A DNA stretch of 7,762 nucleotides from Candidatus Thiodiazotropha taylori (GTDB lineage Bacteria > Pseudomonadota > Gammaproteobacteria > Chromatiales > Chromatiaceae), in assembly GCA_019100305.1 (NCBI GenBank), contig JAHRHW010000209.1:1-7762 (forward strand), in the 5' to 3' direction. The notes under the pieces were generated by a model. It was not told the DNA's origin. It searched no databases and saw only the letters and a list, made by a program, of their open reading frames with translations. The position numbers and the translations under genes were made by a program. Shown here one piece after another: positions 1 through 5,797 of this stretch; the stretch's first letter is position 1; the number at the start of each line of letters is the position of its first letter.

Positions 1-402
1 GGCAAAGCGGGTGGCAAAGTTATCCGTACCGTCAAGCACTACATCCGCCAGTTTTACCAGTTCGTTCAATTGATCCTCGTCCAGTTTTTCTGCGCTGGTC
101 TCTACCTGGATCTCGGGATTGATCGCTTGCAGTGTCTGTTTGGCCGATTCAACCTTAAGCTGATCGACACGGTCCGTGGTATGGATGATCTGGCGTTGCA
201 GATTGGTCAGATCCACCCGGTCGAAATCGACCAGATGGAGAACGCCCACGCCGGCAGCGGCAAGATACATTGCAGCGGGTGAGCCGAGACCGCCCAGACC
301 GATGATCAGAGCCCGTGAATCAAGCAGCCGTTGCTGCCCCTCAATTTCGATGGAAGGCAACATTATCTGTCGACTGTAGCGCAGCAGTTGTTCGTCATTC
401 AT
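1..402 (-). CDS. moeB: MoeB/HesA/ThiF-family E1-like adenylyltransferase, 5' part (134 codons, cut by the window edge)
   Basis: Proteins of this family adenylate the C-terminal glycine of a small ubiquitin-like sulfur carrier (MoaD for molybdopterin, ThiS for thiamine) in the cytoplasm, so that it can be thiolated. The visible N-terminal part begins MNDEQLLRYSRQIMLP, the classical start of the family. It carries the nucleotide-binding glycine loop GLGGLGSP (residues 35-42), the following acidic strand with the NLQRQ arginine-containing motif (67-71), and DGTDN (124-128) with the conserved Mg/ATP-site aspartate. The frame is open to base 1; about half of the usual roughly 250 residues is seen, so the zinc-binding cysteines are outside the window. 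No clear Shine-Dalgarno precedes the ATG, but homology fixes this start. It lies 52 nt downstream of the small unknown gene in the hemA-prfA-prmC block, a common position for moeB in gammaproteobacteria. MoeB and ThiF cannot be separated firmly from this fragment; context favours MoeB. Confidence 0.88.
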   Translation of the reverse strand, partial: MNDEQLLRYSRQIMLPSIEIEGQQRLLDSRALIIGLGGLGSPAAMYLAAAGVGVLHLVDFDRVDLTNLQRQIIHTTDRVDQLKVESAKQTLQAINPEIQVETSAEKLDEDQLNELVKLADVVLDGTDNFATRFA

Positions 403-454
403 AGAGTCAGGGCCTGAACAATTGAGTTGACCGTTAACCGGTCATCGTGTGGCA

Positions 455-865
455 TCAGAGGTATTTTCGCCAATGCTCGGGGCGTTGATCCCGTAGTTGA
501 TGATTCATCCGTTGATAGCGGTCTGCAAAGATCATGCGGGTGCATTTTGAGTCGCTTCGATTGCATCCCAGGTTGGCGCGTTCGGTATCTTCCGTATAGT
601 AATAGAGTGCTCTTTTGAGGCGATAGAGCAGACGGTTGTCGATGTGCAGTCCCATTGCCGTCAGGCCGGTCTCGATCTGCTCCAGTGAGACCTCCAACAG
701 TTCATACTGAATCTGCAGCAGAGTGGGGGAGACAGGATTCGTTTTAATAATACCAACCACATCCGCCAGTAAGCTTGCCGCTGTACCGGCCTGATTGGGA
801 TCCGGGTGGAGTTCGACAAAGTGTATGTCCCGGTGTTTCACCAAGTCGTGTGGGGGATCACCCAT
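455..865 (-). CDS. Conserved hypothetical protein (136 aa) between prmC and moeB, possible ferredoxin-like/HMA-like fold
   Basis: I do not recognise a named function. The frame could open at a TTG at 901, but the ATG at 865 is preferred: AGGA and AAGG stand just upstream of it, and the extra 12 residues look non-conserved. The pattern is strand (residues 13-19, DIHFVEL), helix (about 27-40), strand (48-55, TLLQIQYE), helix with LEQIE (61-65), then MGLHIDN (71-77). This resembles the beta-alpha-beta-beta-alpha-beta layout of heavy-metal-associated domains, but there is no CxxC metal site. The C-terminal third is rich in Tyr, Arg and His (RALYYYTEDTERANLGC, 85-101, then RPEHWRKYL at the end) and has two cysteines, C101 and C108. 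There is no signal peptide or membrane segment, so it is probably cytoplasmic. It is co-directional with prmC upstream (131-nt gap) and moeB downstream (52 nt), so it is probably co-transcribed. The coding call is firm; the fold is an inference from the pattern. Confidence 0.82.
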   Translation of the reverse strand: MGDPPHDLVKHRDIHFVELHPDPNQAGTAASLLADVVGIIKTNPVSPTLLQIQYELLEVSLEQIETGLTAMGLHIDNRLLYRLKRALYYYTEDTERANLGCNRSDSKCTRMIFADRYQRMNHQLRDQRPEHWRKYL

Positions 866-931
866 AGCCTTCAATCCTAGCGAAAGCGATAAAATAATCA
901 AGCAATTTAGAACCTGCTTAAGCGCCCGTTA

Positions 932-952
932 CCGGCCACTCTGAGTGGTCGG
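932..952. repeat. Imperfect inverted repeat in the prmC-downstream gap
   Basis: The two 9-nt arms CCGGCCACT and AGTGGTCGG flank a 3-nt spacer, with one non-Watson-Crick position in each strand's hairpin (G-U on plus, A-C on minus). It lies in the 131-nt gap between the end of prmC and the start of the small unknown gene. The minus-strand transcript would meet it after prmC. No T-run follows it on either strand, so it is not a typical intrinsic terminator; it could be an mRNA-processing or stability hairpin or a weak pause site. Confidence 0.5.
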
Positions 953-996
953 GTCAGTATGGGAAACAGTTGCTCAATAGATTGATTTTCAACGGC

Positions 997-1839
997 TCAT
1001 GAGCAGCAGCCTTCTGTCACTCTGGGTTGTCCGGCAAGATCCGTGTGACTGGTTATCCCGCTCATTCCGGCAGACTGCATCAGCCGGCGTACAGCATCTG
1101 CCTGATTGTATCCATGCTCGAGTATCAGCCAGCCGTTCTGTTTCAGTCTGGTTGGCGCCTGCTTGATGATGGTTCGGATATCATCCAGTCCATCCTCTCC
1201 GGAGACCAGCGCGCTACGGGGTTCGTAGGGCAGATCCCCCTGGGTGAGATGGGGGTCGGCCGTTTCAATGTAGGGCGGGTTGCTGAGAATCAGATCAAAC
1301 TGTTCACCCTCCGGCAGGGCAGCGCACCAGTCGCCGGCTTGGAATAGCAGATTCTGCAGACCCAGTTGCTGGGCATTTTCCTGGGCGATACTGAGCGCGG
1401 CCTGCTGCAGATCAGTAGCAACCACACGGGCGTCGGGACGTTCACTGGCCAGCGCCAGGGCAATGGCGCCACTACCGGTACCCAGATCCGCTGCAATCGG
1501 CTTACGGTAGCCTTCAAGATGGTGGAGTGCCCGCTCGACCAACAGTTCGCTTTCAGCCCTTGGGATCAGGGTGTCTGGTGTCACCCGCAGTGACAGAGAC
1601 CAGAACTCCCTTTGCTGCAGAATATAGGCGATGGGCGTACCCTGTTGCCTCCGCTGGATCAGCTGTTGAAAGTGTTGGTGTTGCGATTCACTCAACATCG
1701 CCTCCGGCCAGGCATAGAGATGGCTCTTCGGCTTCTCCAGCAGGTGACACAGCAGCATGGCCGCTTCCAGGTCGGGATTCTCAGCGATGCCATAGAGGGA
1801 TTTTTGCGCGGCCAGCAGGGCCTGTTTGAGGGTTGGCAT
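997..1839 (-). CDS. prmC: Peptide chain release factor N5-glutamine methyltransferase PrmC (HemK)
   Basis: PrmC uses S-adenosylmethionine to methylate the side-chain amide of the glutamine in the GGQ motif of release factors RF1 and RF2, which raises termination efficiency. The 280-aa product has the expected N-terminal helical substrate-recognition domain (about 1-75), a linker with TLIPRAESE (90-98), and a Rossmann-type methyltransferase domain. In that domain the SAM-binding loop is DLGTGSGAIALALA (118-131), the acidic residue after the second strand is in ATDLQ (141-145), and the catalytic NPPY is at 187-190. The near-terminal GQPRVT (270-275) is also typical. The frame extends 16 codons further upstream, but that would overlap prfA by 32 nt. 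The ATG at 1839 matches the family start and has an AGG about 7 nt upstream. It begins 16 nt after the prfA stop, so the two are almost certainly co-transcribed. Length and motifs are normal; the usual PRPETE/PRPDTE reads PRAESE here, a mild variation. Confidence 0.97.
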   Translation of the reverse strand: MPTLKQALLAAQKSLYGIAENPDLEAAMLLCHLLEKPKSHLYAWPEAMLSESQHQHFQQLIQRRQQGTPIAYILQQREFWSLSLRVTPDTLIPRAESELLVERALHHLEGYRKPIAADLGTGSGAIALALASERPDARVVATDLQQAALSIAQENAQQLGLQNLLFQAGDWCAALPEGEQFDLILSNPPYIETADPHLTQGDLPYEPRSALVSGEDGLDDIRTIIKQAPTRLKQNGWLILEHGYNQADAVRRLMQSAGMSGITSHTDLAGQPRVTEGCCS

Positions 1840-1855
1840 GGGATGCCTGCTGACT

Positions 1856-2935
1856 TCAGGCTTCGCCCATTGCGGCCAGCTCTTCAAGCTGATGTTCCCG
1901 CAGTAGAGGCTCCACCACCTGATCCAACGTGCCGGTCATTACCTCATCGAGTTTATAGAGGGTCAGATTGATGCGGTGATCCGTCAGGCGGTTTTGCGGG
2001 AAATTGTAGGTGCGGATGCGTTCCGATCGATCGCCGCTGCCGACCTGAAGTTTTCGGGCGCTGGCCTGCTCTGTGGCGATCTTCTGTTGCGCCTGGGAGA
2101 GCAGCTTGGCCTGCAGCAGGGACATCGCCCGTGCCTTGTTTTTATGCTGTGAGCGCTCGTCCTGACACTCAACCACGATACCACTGGGCAGGTGGGTGAT
2201 GCGTACTGCGGAATCGGTCTTGTTGACATGCTGTCCGCCGGCCCCGGAGGCGCGATAGGTGTCGATGCGCAGATCGTTATTGTTGATCTCCACATCATCC
2301 ACCTCCTCAACTTCCGGCAGTATGGCCACGGTGCAGGCTGAGGTATGGATGCGTCCCTGGGACTCGGTCTCGGGTATTCGCTGTACCCGATGGGTACCCG
2401 ATTCGAATTTCAGACGGGAGTAGACCGCATTACCACTGATCCGACAGACCACCTCCTTGTAGCCCCCATGTTCTCCCAGGCTTTCGCTGATGGTTTCGCT
2501 CTGCCACTTCTGTGACTCCGCATAACGAAGGTACATCCGATGCAGGTCACTGGCGAACAGGGCGGCTTCGGCACCACCGGTACCTGCCCTGATCTCGAGA
2601 AAGACATTGCGCTGATCGTTCGGATCGGCCGGAATCAGTAGCAGTTGCAGTTCGGGCTCCAGGCGCTCCCTGGCCTCTTCCGCACTGCTCAGCTCCTCTT
2701 TGGCAAGCTCGGCCATTTCCGGATCTGACATCATCTCTTTTGCCGCCTCGATATCCTCTTCCGCTGCTGAATACTCCTTGAATGCCAGGACTACGGGCTC
2801 CAGCTGGGCATACTCCCGTCCCAGGTCGCGGAACTGGTTCTGGTCGCTTTGGATATCCGGATCCGCCATTAATGCGGTGATCTCTTCGAAGCGTTCGGCG
2901 ATCTGATCCAACTTGCCGCGCAGTGAGGGCTTCAT
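1856..2935 (-). CDS. prfA: Peptide chain release factor 1 (RF1)
   Basis: RF1 recognises UAA and UAG in the ribosomal A site and triggers hydrolysis of peptidyl-tRNA. The 359-aa product is full length (the E. coli protein is 360 aa). It starts MKPSLRGKLDQIAERFEEI and shows an N-terminal coiled-coil-like helical domain (about 1-100), the GTGGAEAALF segment (118-127), the stop-codon-reading P-x-T tripeptide as PET (188-190), the HTSACTVA stretch (197-204), and the peptidyl-transfer motif GAGGQHVNK (231-239) with GGQ at 233-235. Gln235 is the residue the neighbouring prmC product is expected to methylate. The tail GDRSERIRTYNFPQNRLTDHR (301-321) is also diagnostic. PAT or PVT at the tripeptide separates this family from RF2 (SPF); PET keeps the proline and threonine. 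The ATG overlaps the hemA stop as ATGA, which suggests translational coupling. Confidence 0.98.
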   Translation of the reverse strand: MKPSLRGKLDQIAERFEEITALMADPDIQSDQNQFRDLGREYAQLEPVVLAFKEYSAAEEDIEAAKEMMSDPEMAELAKEELSSAEEARERLEPELQLLLIPADPNDQRNVFLEIRAGTGGAEAALFASDLHRMYLRYAESQKWQSETISESLGEHGGYKEVVCRISGNAVYSRLKFESGTHRVQRIPETESQGRIHTSACTVAILPEVEEVDDVEINNNDLRIDTYRASGAGGQHVNKTDSAVRITHLPSGIVVECQDERSQHKNKARAMSLLQAKLLSQAQQKIATEQASARKLQVGSGDRSERIRTYNFPQNRLTDHRINLTLYKLDEVMTGTLDQVVEPLLREHQLEELAAMGEA

Positions 2936-4200
2936 GCTTTATTGTCTGTTTTTTTGATTTGGAATAGGGTGTTGGCGGCTTCCAGCAGATCGATCTGGCC
3001 ATTGAATCCGGCCTGGCGCATTTGGGTGCTTGGGGTATGCAGAAGCTTGTTGGTCAGGGTGTGTGCAATGAAGCGGATTGCCTCTTCCGGGGATTTTCCC
3101 TTGGCCAGCTGTTGCATCGCCTTCTGCATCACTTCGTCACGCAGCTGTTCCGCATAGCCGCGATAGTCCTGAATCAGCTCCACCGCGTCCAGCGAACGCA
3201 GCCAACCCATGTAGTCGTCCACATAGTGTTCAATGATCTCTTCCGCCTGTTCGGCTGCCTCTTCCCGTGAGCGCATATTTTCCTGGATGACCTCATCCAT
3301 ATCGTCCACGGTGTAGAGGTAGATATCGCTGAGATCGGCCACTTCAGGCTCGATATCCCGGGGAACGGCGATATCCACCATGAAGATGGGTCTGTGTTTG
3401 CGCTCTTTCAAAGCGCTCTCCACCGTTCCTTTGCCGAGCACCGGAAGCGGGCTGGCGGTGGACGAGATGACGATGTCCGCCTCAGCCAGATGGTTGCTGA
3501 TCTCCGTCAGGGCGATGGCATAGCCCTCGAATTGCACGGCCAGCTGATGTGCCCGTTCCACCGTGCGGTTTGCCACGATGATGCGTCCGATGCCGTTCTG
3601 ACTCAGGTGCCGGGCTGCCAGCTCCACGGTCTCACCGGCGCCGATCAGCAGTGCAGTCTGCTCCGAAAGGTCACTGAAGATCTGTTTCGCCAGGCTGACG
3701 GCGGCAAAGGCCACTGAGACCGGGCTGTTGCCGATGTTGGTGTCGGTGCGGATCTGTTTTGCCGCCGAGAAGGCGTGTTGAAACAGTTTGTACAGCAGTT
3801 TGCCGGTAGTGCCGGTGTCGGTTGCCGTCTGGTAGGCCGCCTTAACCTGCCCCAGTATCTGCGGTTCCCCGAGTACCAGGGAGTCGAGACCACAGGAGAC
3901 GCGTAACAGGTGTTTTACGGCGTCCAGCCCGAAATGGCTGTAGAGATAGGGCATCACCCGGTCGCTGGGCAGGCCGTGAAAACGGCTGATCCAGTCTGCC
4001 AGGGGCTCGTGGTCCTCTTCAGTGAGGATGCAGTAGACCTCTGTGCGGTTACAGGTTGAGAGAATCACAGTCTCTTTGACCGCAGGATTCTCCCGCAGAC
4101 TGCGCAGAGCACCGGCAATGATATCGGGACCAAAGGTAACCTTTTCCCGGATTTCCACCGGGGCGGTTTTGTGATTGAGTCCGAGTGCTAGTATCGACAT
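2932..4200 (-). CDS. hemA: Glutamyl-tRNA reductase
   Basis: HemA reduces glutamyl-tRNA(Glu) to glutamate-1-semialdehyde with NADPH, the committed step of the C5 pathway to heme, siroheme and other tetrapyrroles, in the cytoplasm. The 422-aa product has the full three-domain layout: an N-terminal catalytic domain opening MSILALGLNHKTAPVEIREK, with the catalytic Cys50 in STCNRTEVY (48-56) and LGEPQILGQVK (110-120); a Rossmann NADPH domain with LLIGAGETVELAARHL (184-199) and VANRT (209-213), then DIAVPRDIEPEV (276-287); and a long C-terminal helical dimerisation domain (about 305-422). Length is normal (E. coli 418 aa). The ATG at 4200 gives the conserved N terminus but has only a weak ribosome-binding site. 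It is the first gene of the leftward cluster and ends in a 4-nt overlap with prfA. Heme-dependent turnover of HemA is known in enterobacteria; nothing here shows it directly. Confidence 0.98.
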   Translation of the reverse strand: MSILALGLNHKTAPVEIREKVTFGPDIIAGALRSLRENPAVKETVILSTCNRTEVYCILTEEDHEPLADWISRFHGLPSDRVMPYLYSHFGLDAVKHLLRVSCGLDSLVLGEPQILGQVKAAYQTATDTGTTGKLLYKLFQHAFSAAKQIRTDTNIGNSPVSVAFAAVSLAKQIFSDLSEQTALLIGAGETVELAARHLSQNGIGRIIVANRTVERAHQLAVQFEGYAIALTEISNHLAEADIVISSTASPLPVLGKGTVESALKERKHRPIFMVDIAVPRDIEPEVADLSDIYLYTVDDMDEVIQENMRSREEAAEQAEEIIEHYVDDYMGWLRSLDAVELIQDYRGYAEQLRDEVMQKAMQQLAKGKSPEEAIRFIAHTLTNKLLHTPSTQMRQAGFNGQIDLLEAANTLFQIKKTDNKA

Positions 4201-4236
4201 CTGAACGGGTTTGCAGCCAACAGAATTGGAAATTTT

Positions 4237-4266
4237 GTTATATCAAGGGGTTAAATTCAAGCTCAA
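4237..4266 (-). promoter_or_regulatory. Candidate sigma-70 promoter for hemA
   Basis: On the minus strand, TTGAGC (4261-4266) and TATAAC (4237-4242) are separated by 18 bp, a reasonable match to the -35 and -10 consensus. The start of transcription would fall roughly 25-30 nt upstream of the hemA ATG, giving a short leader. Only pattern matching supports this. Confidence 0.4.
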
Positions 4267-4376
4267 ATCGCCTGTTCGTTGTGAAACGGTCGATTTTTCT
4301 CATCGGATTGGGTCACTTCCAAGCGTTCTTTCTGAAAAAATCGATCTGTACCGGCAAATGATCGTTAATAACTCTC

Positions 4377-4403
4377 AAATACCTCTATTGTATCGAGGTA
4401 TTT
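4377..4403. repeat. Perfect 9-bp inverted repeat, operator- or terminator-like
   Basis: AAATACCTC (4377-4385) and GAGGTATTT (4395-4403) are exact reverse complements separated by 9 nt. On the plus strand the right arm runs into TTTTATT, and on the minus strand the arm runs into a T-rich stretch. The stem is AT-rich with a core of only four or five GC pairs. With 9-nt arms and a centre-to-centre distance near two helical turns, it also fits a dimeric regulator site between the divergent genes. Confidence 0.5.
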
Positions 4404-4446
4404 TATTGCCTTGATAAATTTAAGCATGCCTTAAGAATCCGGAGTC

Positions 4447-4596
4447 ATGCTGTCATGGACTGTTCAAATGCAATTCCTGCTAGGGCTTGGCTGGGATCTG
4501 GTTTTGCGATTCGAGTGCTTTCTGCAGCCGATGTTGTGGATAACCCGGATTGCTAAACGGCAGGTAACTCTGTTATTAATAGAGAAGTTACATTAA
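4447..4596 (+). CDS. Possible small ORF (49 aa), uncertain
   Basis: An ATG-initiated frame of 49 codons ends at TAA in the leader region of the LolA-like gene. A GGAG stands only 2 nt before the ATG, which is too close for an efficient ribosome-binding site. The product would be Leu- and Trp-rich (MLSWTVQMQFLLGLGWDLVL at the N terminus), then more basic. I recognise no family, and a chance ORF of this size is expected in a 480-bp gap. It is listed because it lies in the correct orientation just upstream of a strongly translated gene. Confidence 0.15.
   Translation: MLSWTVQMQFLLGLGWDLVLRFECFLQPMLWITRIAKRQVTLLLIEKLH
4564..4591. repeat. AT-rich interrupted inverted repeat upstream of the LolA-like gene
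   Basis: GTAAC-TCT (4564-4571) pairs with AGA-gaa-GTTAC (4581-4591), with a 3-nt bulge and a loop of TTATTAA character. It lies about 90-115 nt upstream of the start codon, where a promoter or operator for the rightward gene could be. No convincing -35/-10 pair can be assigned around it. Confidence 0.35.
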
Positions 4597-4635
4597 CTGT
4601 CGCTCATAAGAAACACTTAAAATTTTAATAATAGG

Positions 4636-4664
4636 GCGGTTGAGCTCAACTAATACCGCTCAAC
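4636..4664 (+). promoter_or_regulatory. Palindromic leader segment next to the ribosome-binding site
   Basis: GTTGAGCTCAAC (4639-4650) is a perfect 12-bp palindrome, and GCTCAAC recurs at 4658-4664. GTTGAGC (4639-4645) can therefore pair with either copy, and GCGGT (4636-4640) can also pair with ACCGC (4655-4659). The alternative pairings end 3 nt before the AGGAGGA ribosome-binding site. This could be a protein-binding site or an mRNA switch that changes access to the ribosome-binding site; the sequence alone does not decide. Confidence 0.4.
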
Positions 4665-4667
4665 ATC

Positions 4668-4674
4668 AGGAGGA
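4668..4674 (+). promoter_or_regulatory. Strong Shine-Dalgarno (AGGAGGA) for the LolA-like gene
   Basis: AGGAGGA stands 6 nt before the ATG at 4681, near-ideal in sequence and spacing, and fixes this start rather than the internal ATG two codons later. The nine bases GGAGGATTC recur in the ribosome-binding site of the next gene. Confidence 0.85.
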
Positions 4675-4680
4675 TTCAGT

Positions 4681-5658
4681 ATGCAGATGCGTAACCAAGT
4701 CTACGCAATGGCCACTGCCGGTTTGTTGTTTTCCAGTTCCATTTTTGCCGGGGTAGCCAAGGATCTACCGCTTCCCTCCGGTACACCAAGTGCTGATGAG
4801 CTTGCCAATCAGGTCTATTTCGTCAACCATTTTTATGCCTTGCAGAATTTCGGTATCACCAATAACAACAAGGATCCGAAAAAGAGTAACCGGGCGATCC
4901 CTGGCAAGATCACTGTGATCGTCAATAAGTCCGCCGGCAGCAAACCCACCACCATCACCGTAGAGCGCTATCTCAATAACGACTATGGCGAAGGTGCCAT
5001 CAATGCCCAGGATATCGCGATCTTCCGTTCCGGCAAGCTGAAAGGCACCGGTATGTTGATCACCGATTATGTCGATGAGAATAAGAGTCAATCCTACTCC
5101 ATCTGGTTGCCGGCGCTGAGGAAAATCAGACGCTTCGCCGAGCCTGCCCATGATGATGCCTGGGGTGGTACCGACTTCACCTTCGGAGACGTAACCCTGA
5201 GAAAACCCAAGGACGAGACCCATGAGCTGGTAGGCACCGAGACCTTCAACGATTGCCTCGGAGCAATCGACAAGGCCGAATCGAAAAATAAGTATCTGCC
5301 CAGCCCTCCGGATGCGGCCTGTGATCACAAAGGCAAAGAGGTCTATAAACTGAAAAGCAGCACCAAGCGGGAAAACTGGTGGTATGACTATCGCATCAGT
5401 TATGTGGATAGCAAGACTTTCGCCGACTACCGTACGGAGTATTTTAAAGGGGACAAGCAGGTCAAAGTGATTGACCGGGACTGGCGCACTCTGGGACTGG
5501 ATGATCCACGTGCCCAATATTGGGGGTATTGGTACGGAAAGACCCTCGAGTCAGGTCATGAGACCTGGGCGGTGATTCCACAGGAGATCGTTCAGTACAA
5601 CCAAGCTTGGAAATCGGATTACTGGTCAGAGAAGACCCTGAGAAAAATAAAACGCTAA
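4681..5658 (+). CDS. Secreted LolA-like outer membrane lipoprotein-sorting family protein (325 aa)
   Basis: The product is an exported periplasmic protein of the LolA-like fold family annotated as outer membrane lipoprotein-sorting protein (Pfam LolA_like type), distinct from true LolA. Residues 1-23 form a signal peptide: basic start, hydrophobic core ATAGLLFSSSIFA, and a likely cut after Ala23 or Ala26. No lipobox cysteine is present, so it is probably soluble. The diagnostic block is GTGMLITDYVDE (122-133), the strand-rich WLPALRKIRRFA (142-153), and GGTDFTFGDV (162-171). The C-terminal half is rich in Trp and Tyr (NWWYDYR 232-238, YWGYWYG 280-286), as expected for a half-barrel with a hydrophobic cavity. 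C192 and C214 bracket an insert and could form a disulfide in the periplasm. It is preceded by a very strong ribosome-binding site and followed, 139 bp on, by a co-directional DUF1302 gene. The likely role, by inference, is carrying a lipid or hydrophobic ligand to the outer membrane; the substrate is unknown. Confidence 0.88.
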   Translation: MQMRNQVYAMATAGLLFSSSIFAGVAKDLPLPSGTPSADELANQVYFVNHFYALQNFGITNNNKDPKKSNRAIPGKITVIVNKSAGSKPTTITVERYLNNDYGEGAINAQDIAIFRSGKLKGTGMLITDYVDENKSQSYSIWLPALRKIRRFAEPAHDDAWGGTDFTFGDVTLRKPKDETHELVGTETFNDCLGAIDKAESKNKYLPSPPDAACDHKGKEVYKLKSSTKRENWWYDYRISYVDSKTFADYRTEYFKGDKQVKVIDRDWRTLGLDDPRAQYWGYWYGKTLESGHETWAVIPQEIVQYNQAWKSDYWSEKTLRKIKR

Positions 5659-5670
5659 TAACTAAAAAAT

Positions 5671-5698
5671 GAAACACCCGGCACAGTCCGGGTGTTTC
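5671..5698 (+). terminator. Perfect 11-bp GC-rich hairpin after the LolA-like gene (terminator-like or partial)
   Basis: GAAACACCCGG (5671-5681) and CCGGGTGTTTC (5688-5698) are exact complements with a 6-nt loop, 12 nt after the stop codon. An A-run precedes it, and the only T-run is the TTT inside the stem. This could be a moderate intrinsic terminator, or a stabilising 3' hairpin that lets some transcription continue into the DUF1302 gene. Confidence 0.6.
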
Positions 5699-5710
5699 CA
5701 CATTAATTGG

Positions 5711-5731
5711 GCCGACTGGCAAGCAGTCGGC
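5711..5731 (+). repeat. Second perfect hairpin (8-bp stem, 5-nt loop) in the same intergenic gap
   Basis: GCCGACTG (5711-5718) and CAGTCGGC (5724-5731) are exact complements around GCAAG. No T-run follows. It starts 13 nt after the first hairpin, forming a tandem pair, and may act in RNA processing or differential expression of the two genes. Confidence 0.6.
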
Positions 5732-5783
5732 AAACACCATCATTGCGCGACGCTTTTTGTAGCAGCCTCGCCGTAGTGAATTC

Positions 5784-5790
5784 GGGAGGA
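5784..5790 (+). promoter_or_regulatory. Strong Shine-Dalgarno (GGGAGGA) for the DUF1302 gene
   Basis: GGGAGGA stands 7 nt before the ATG at 5798. This supports the start, which in turn gives a clean signal peptide. No good promoter is visible in the 139-bp gap, which favours co-transcription with the upstream gene. Confidence 0.85.
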
Positions 5791-5797
5791 TTCTTTC

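Larger units (their letters stand above)
4201..4680. other. 480-bp intergenic region between divergent hemA and the LolA-like gene
   Basis: This stretch has no confidently recognised gene and is visibly richer in A and T than its flanks. It contains a candidate hemA promoter (minus strand), a 9-bp inverted repeat (4377-4403), a 49-codon ORF of uncertain status (4447-4596), an AT-rich interrupted repeat (4564-4591), a palindromic leader segment (4636-4664), and the strong ribosome-binding site for the gene at 4681. Transcripts should start in both directions from here. In some gammaproteobacteria lolB is divergent from hemA; it is not seen here. Confidence 0.8.

Noticed and set aside
866..901. 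Upstream TTG start that would lengthen the small unknown protein by 12 residues
   Set aside because: The ATG at 865 has better placed AGGA/AAGG signals, and the extra residues look like untranslated sequence.
1612..1971. A 119-codon plus-strand frame across the prfA-prmC junction
   Set aside because: Both opposing genes are unmistakable, so this is a shadow of them.
4211..4414. A 67-codon plus-strand frame starting with TTG just upstream of hemA
   Set aside because: It has a rare start and no ribosome-binding site, and it overlaps the candidate hemA promoter and the inverted repeat. It reads as random sequence.
4420..4434. Short inverted repeat TTAAG-CATGC-CTTAA
   Set aside because: Five-base arms in an AT-rich region are expected by chance.
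4493..4507. Possible sigma-54 promoter (GG, 10 bp, GC spacing, with TTTTGC at the -12 side)
   Set aside because: Only the GG and TTTTGC elements match; the rest of the -24 box is poor, so a chance match is likely.
4765..5517. A 250-codon open frame on the minus strand opposite the LolA-like gene
   Set aside because: It lies wholly inside a well-supported plus-strand gene with signal peptide, strong ribosome-binding site and family motifs. Its product looks like the Ile/Val/Gly-rich shadow typical of antisense frames, and no ribosome-binding site supports it.
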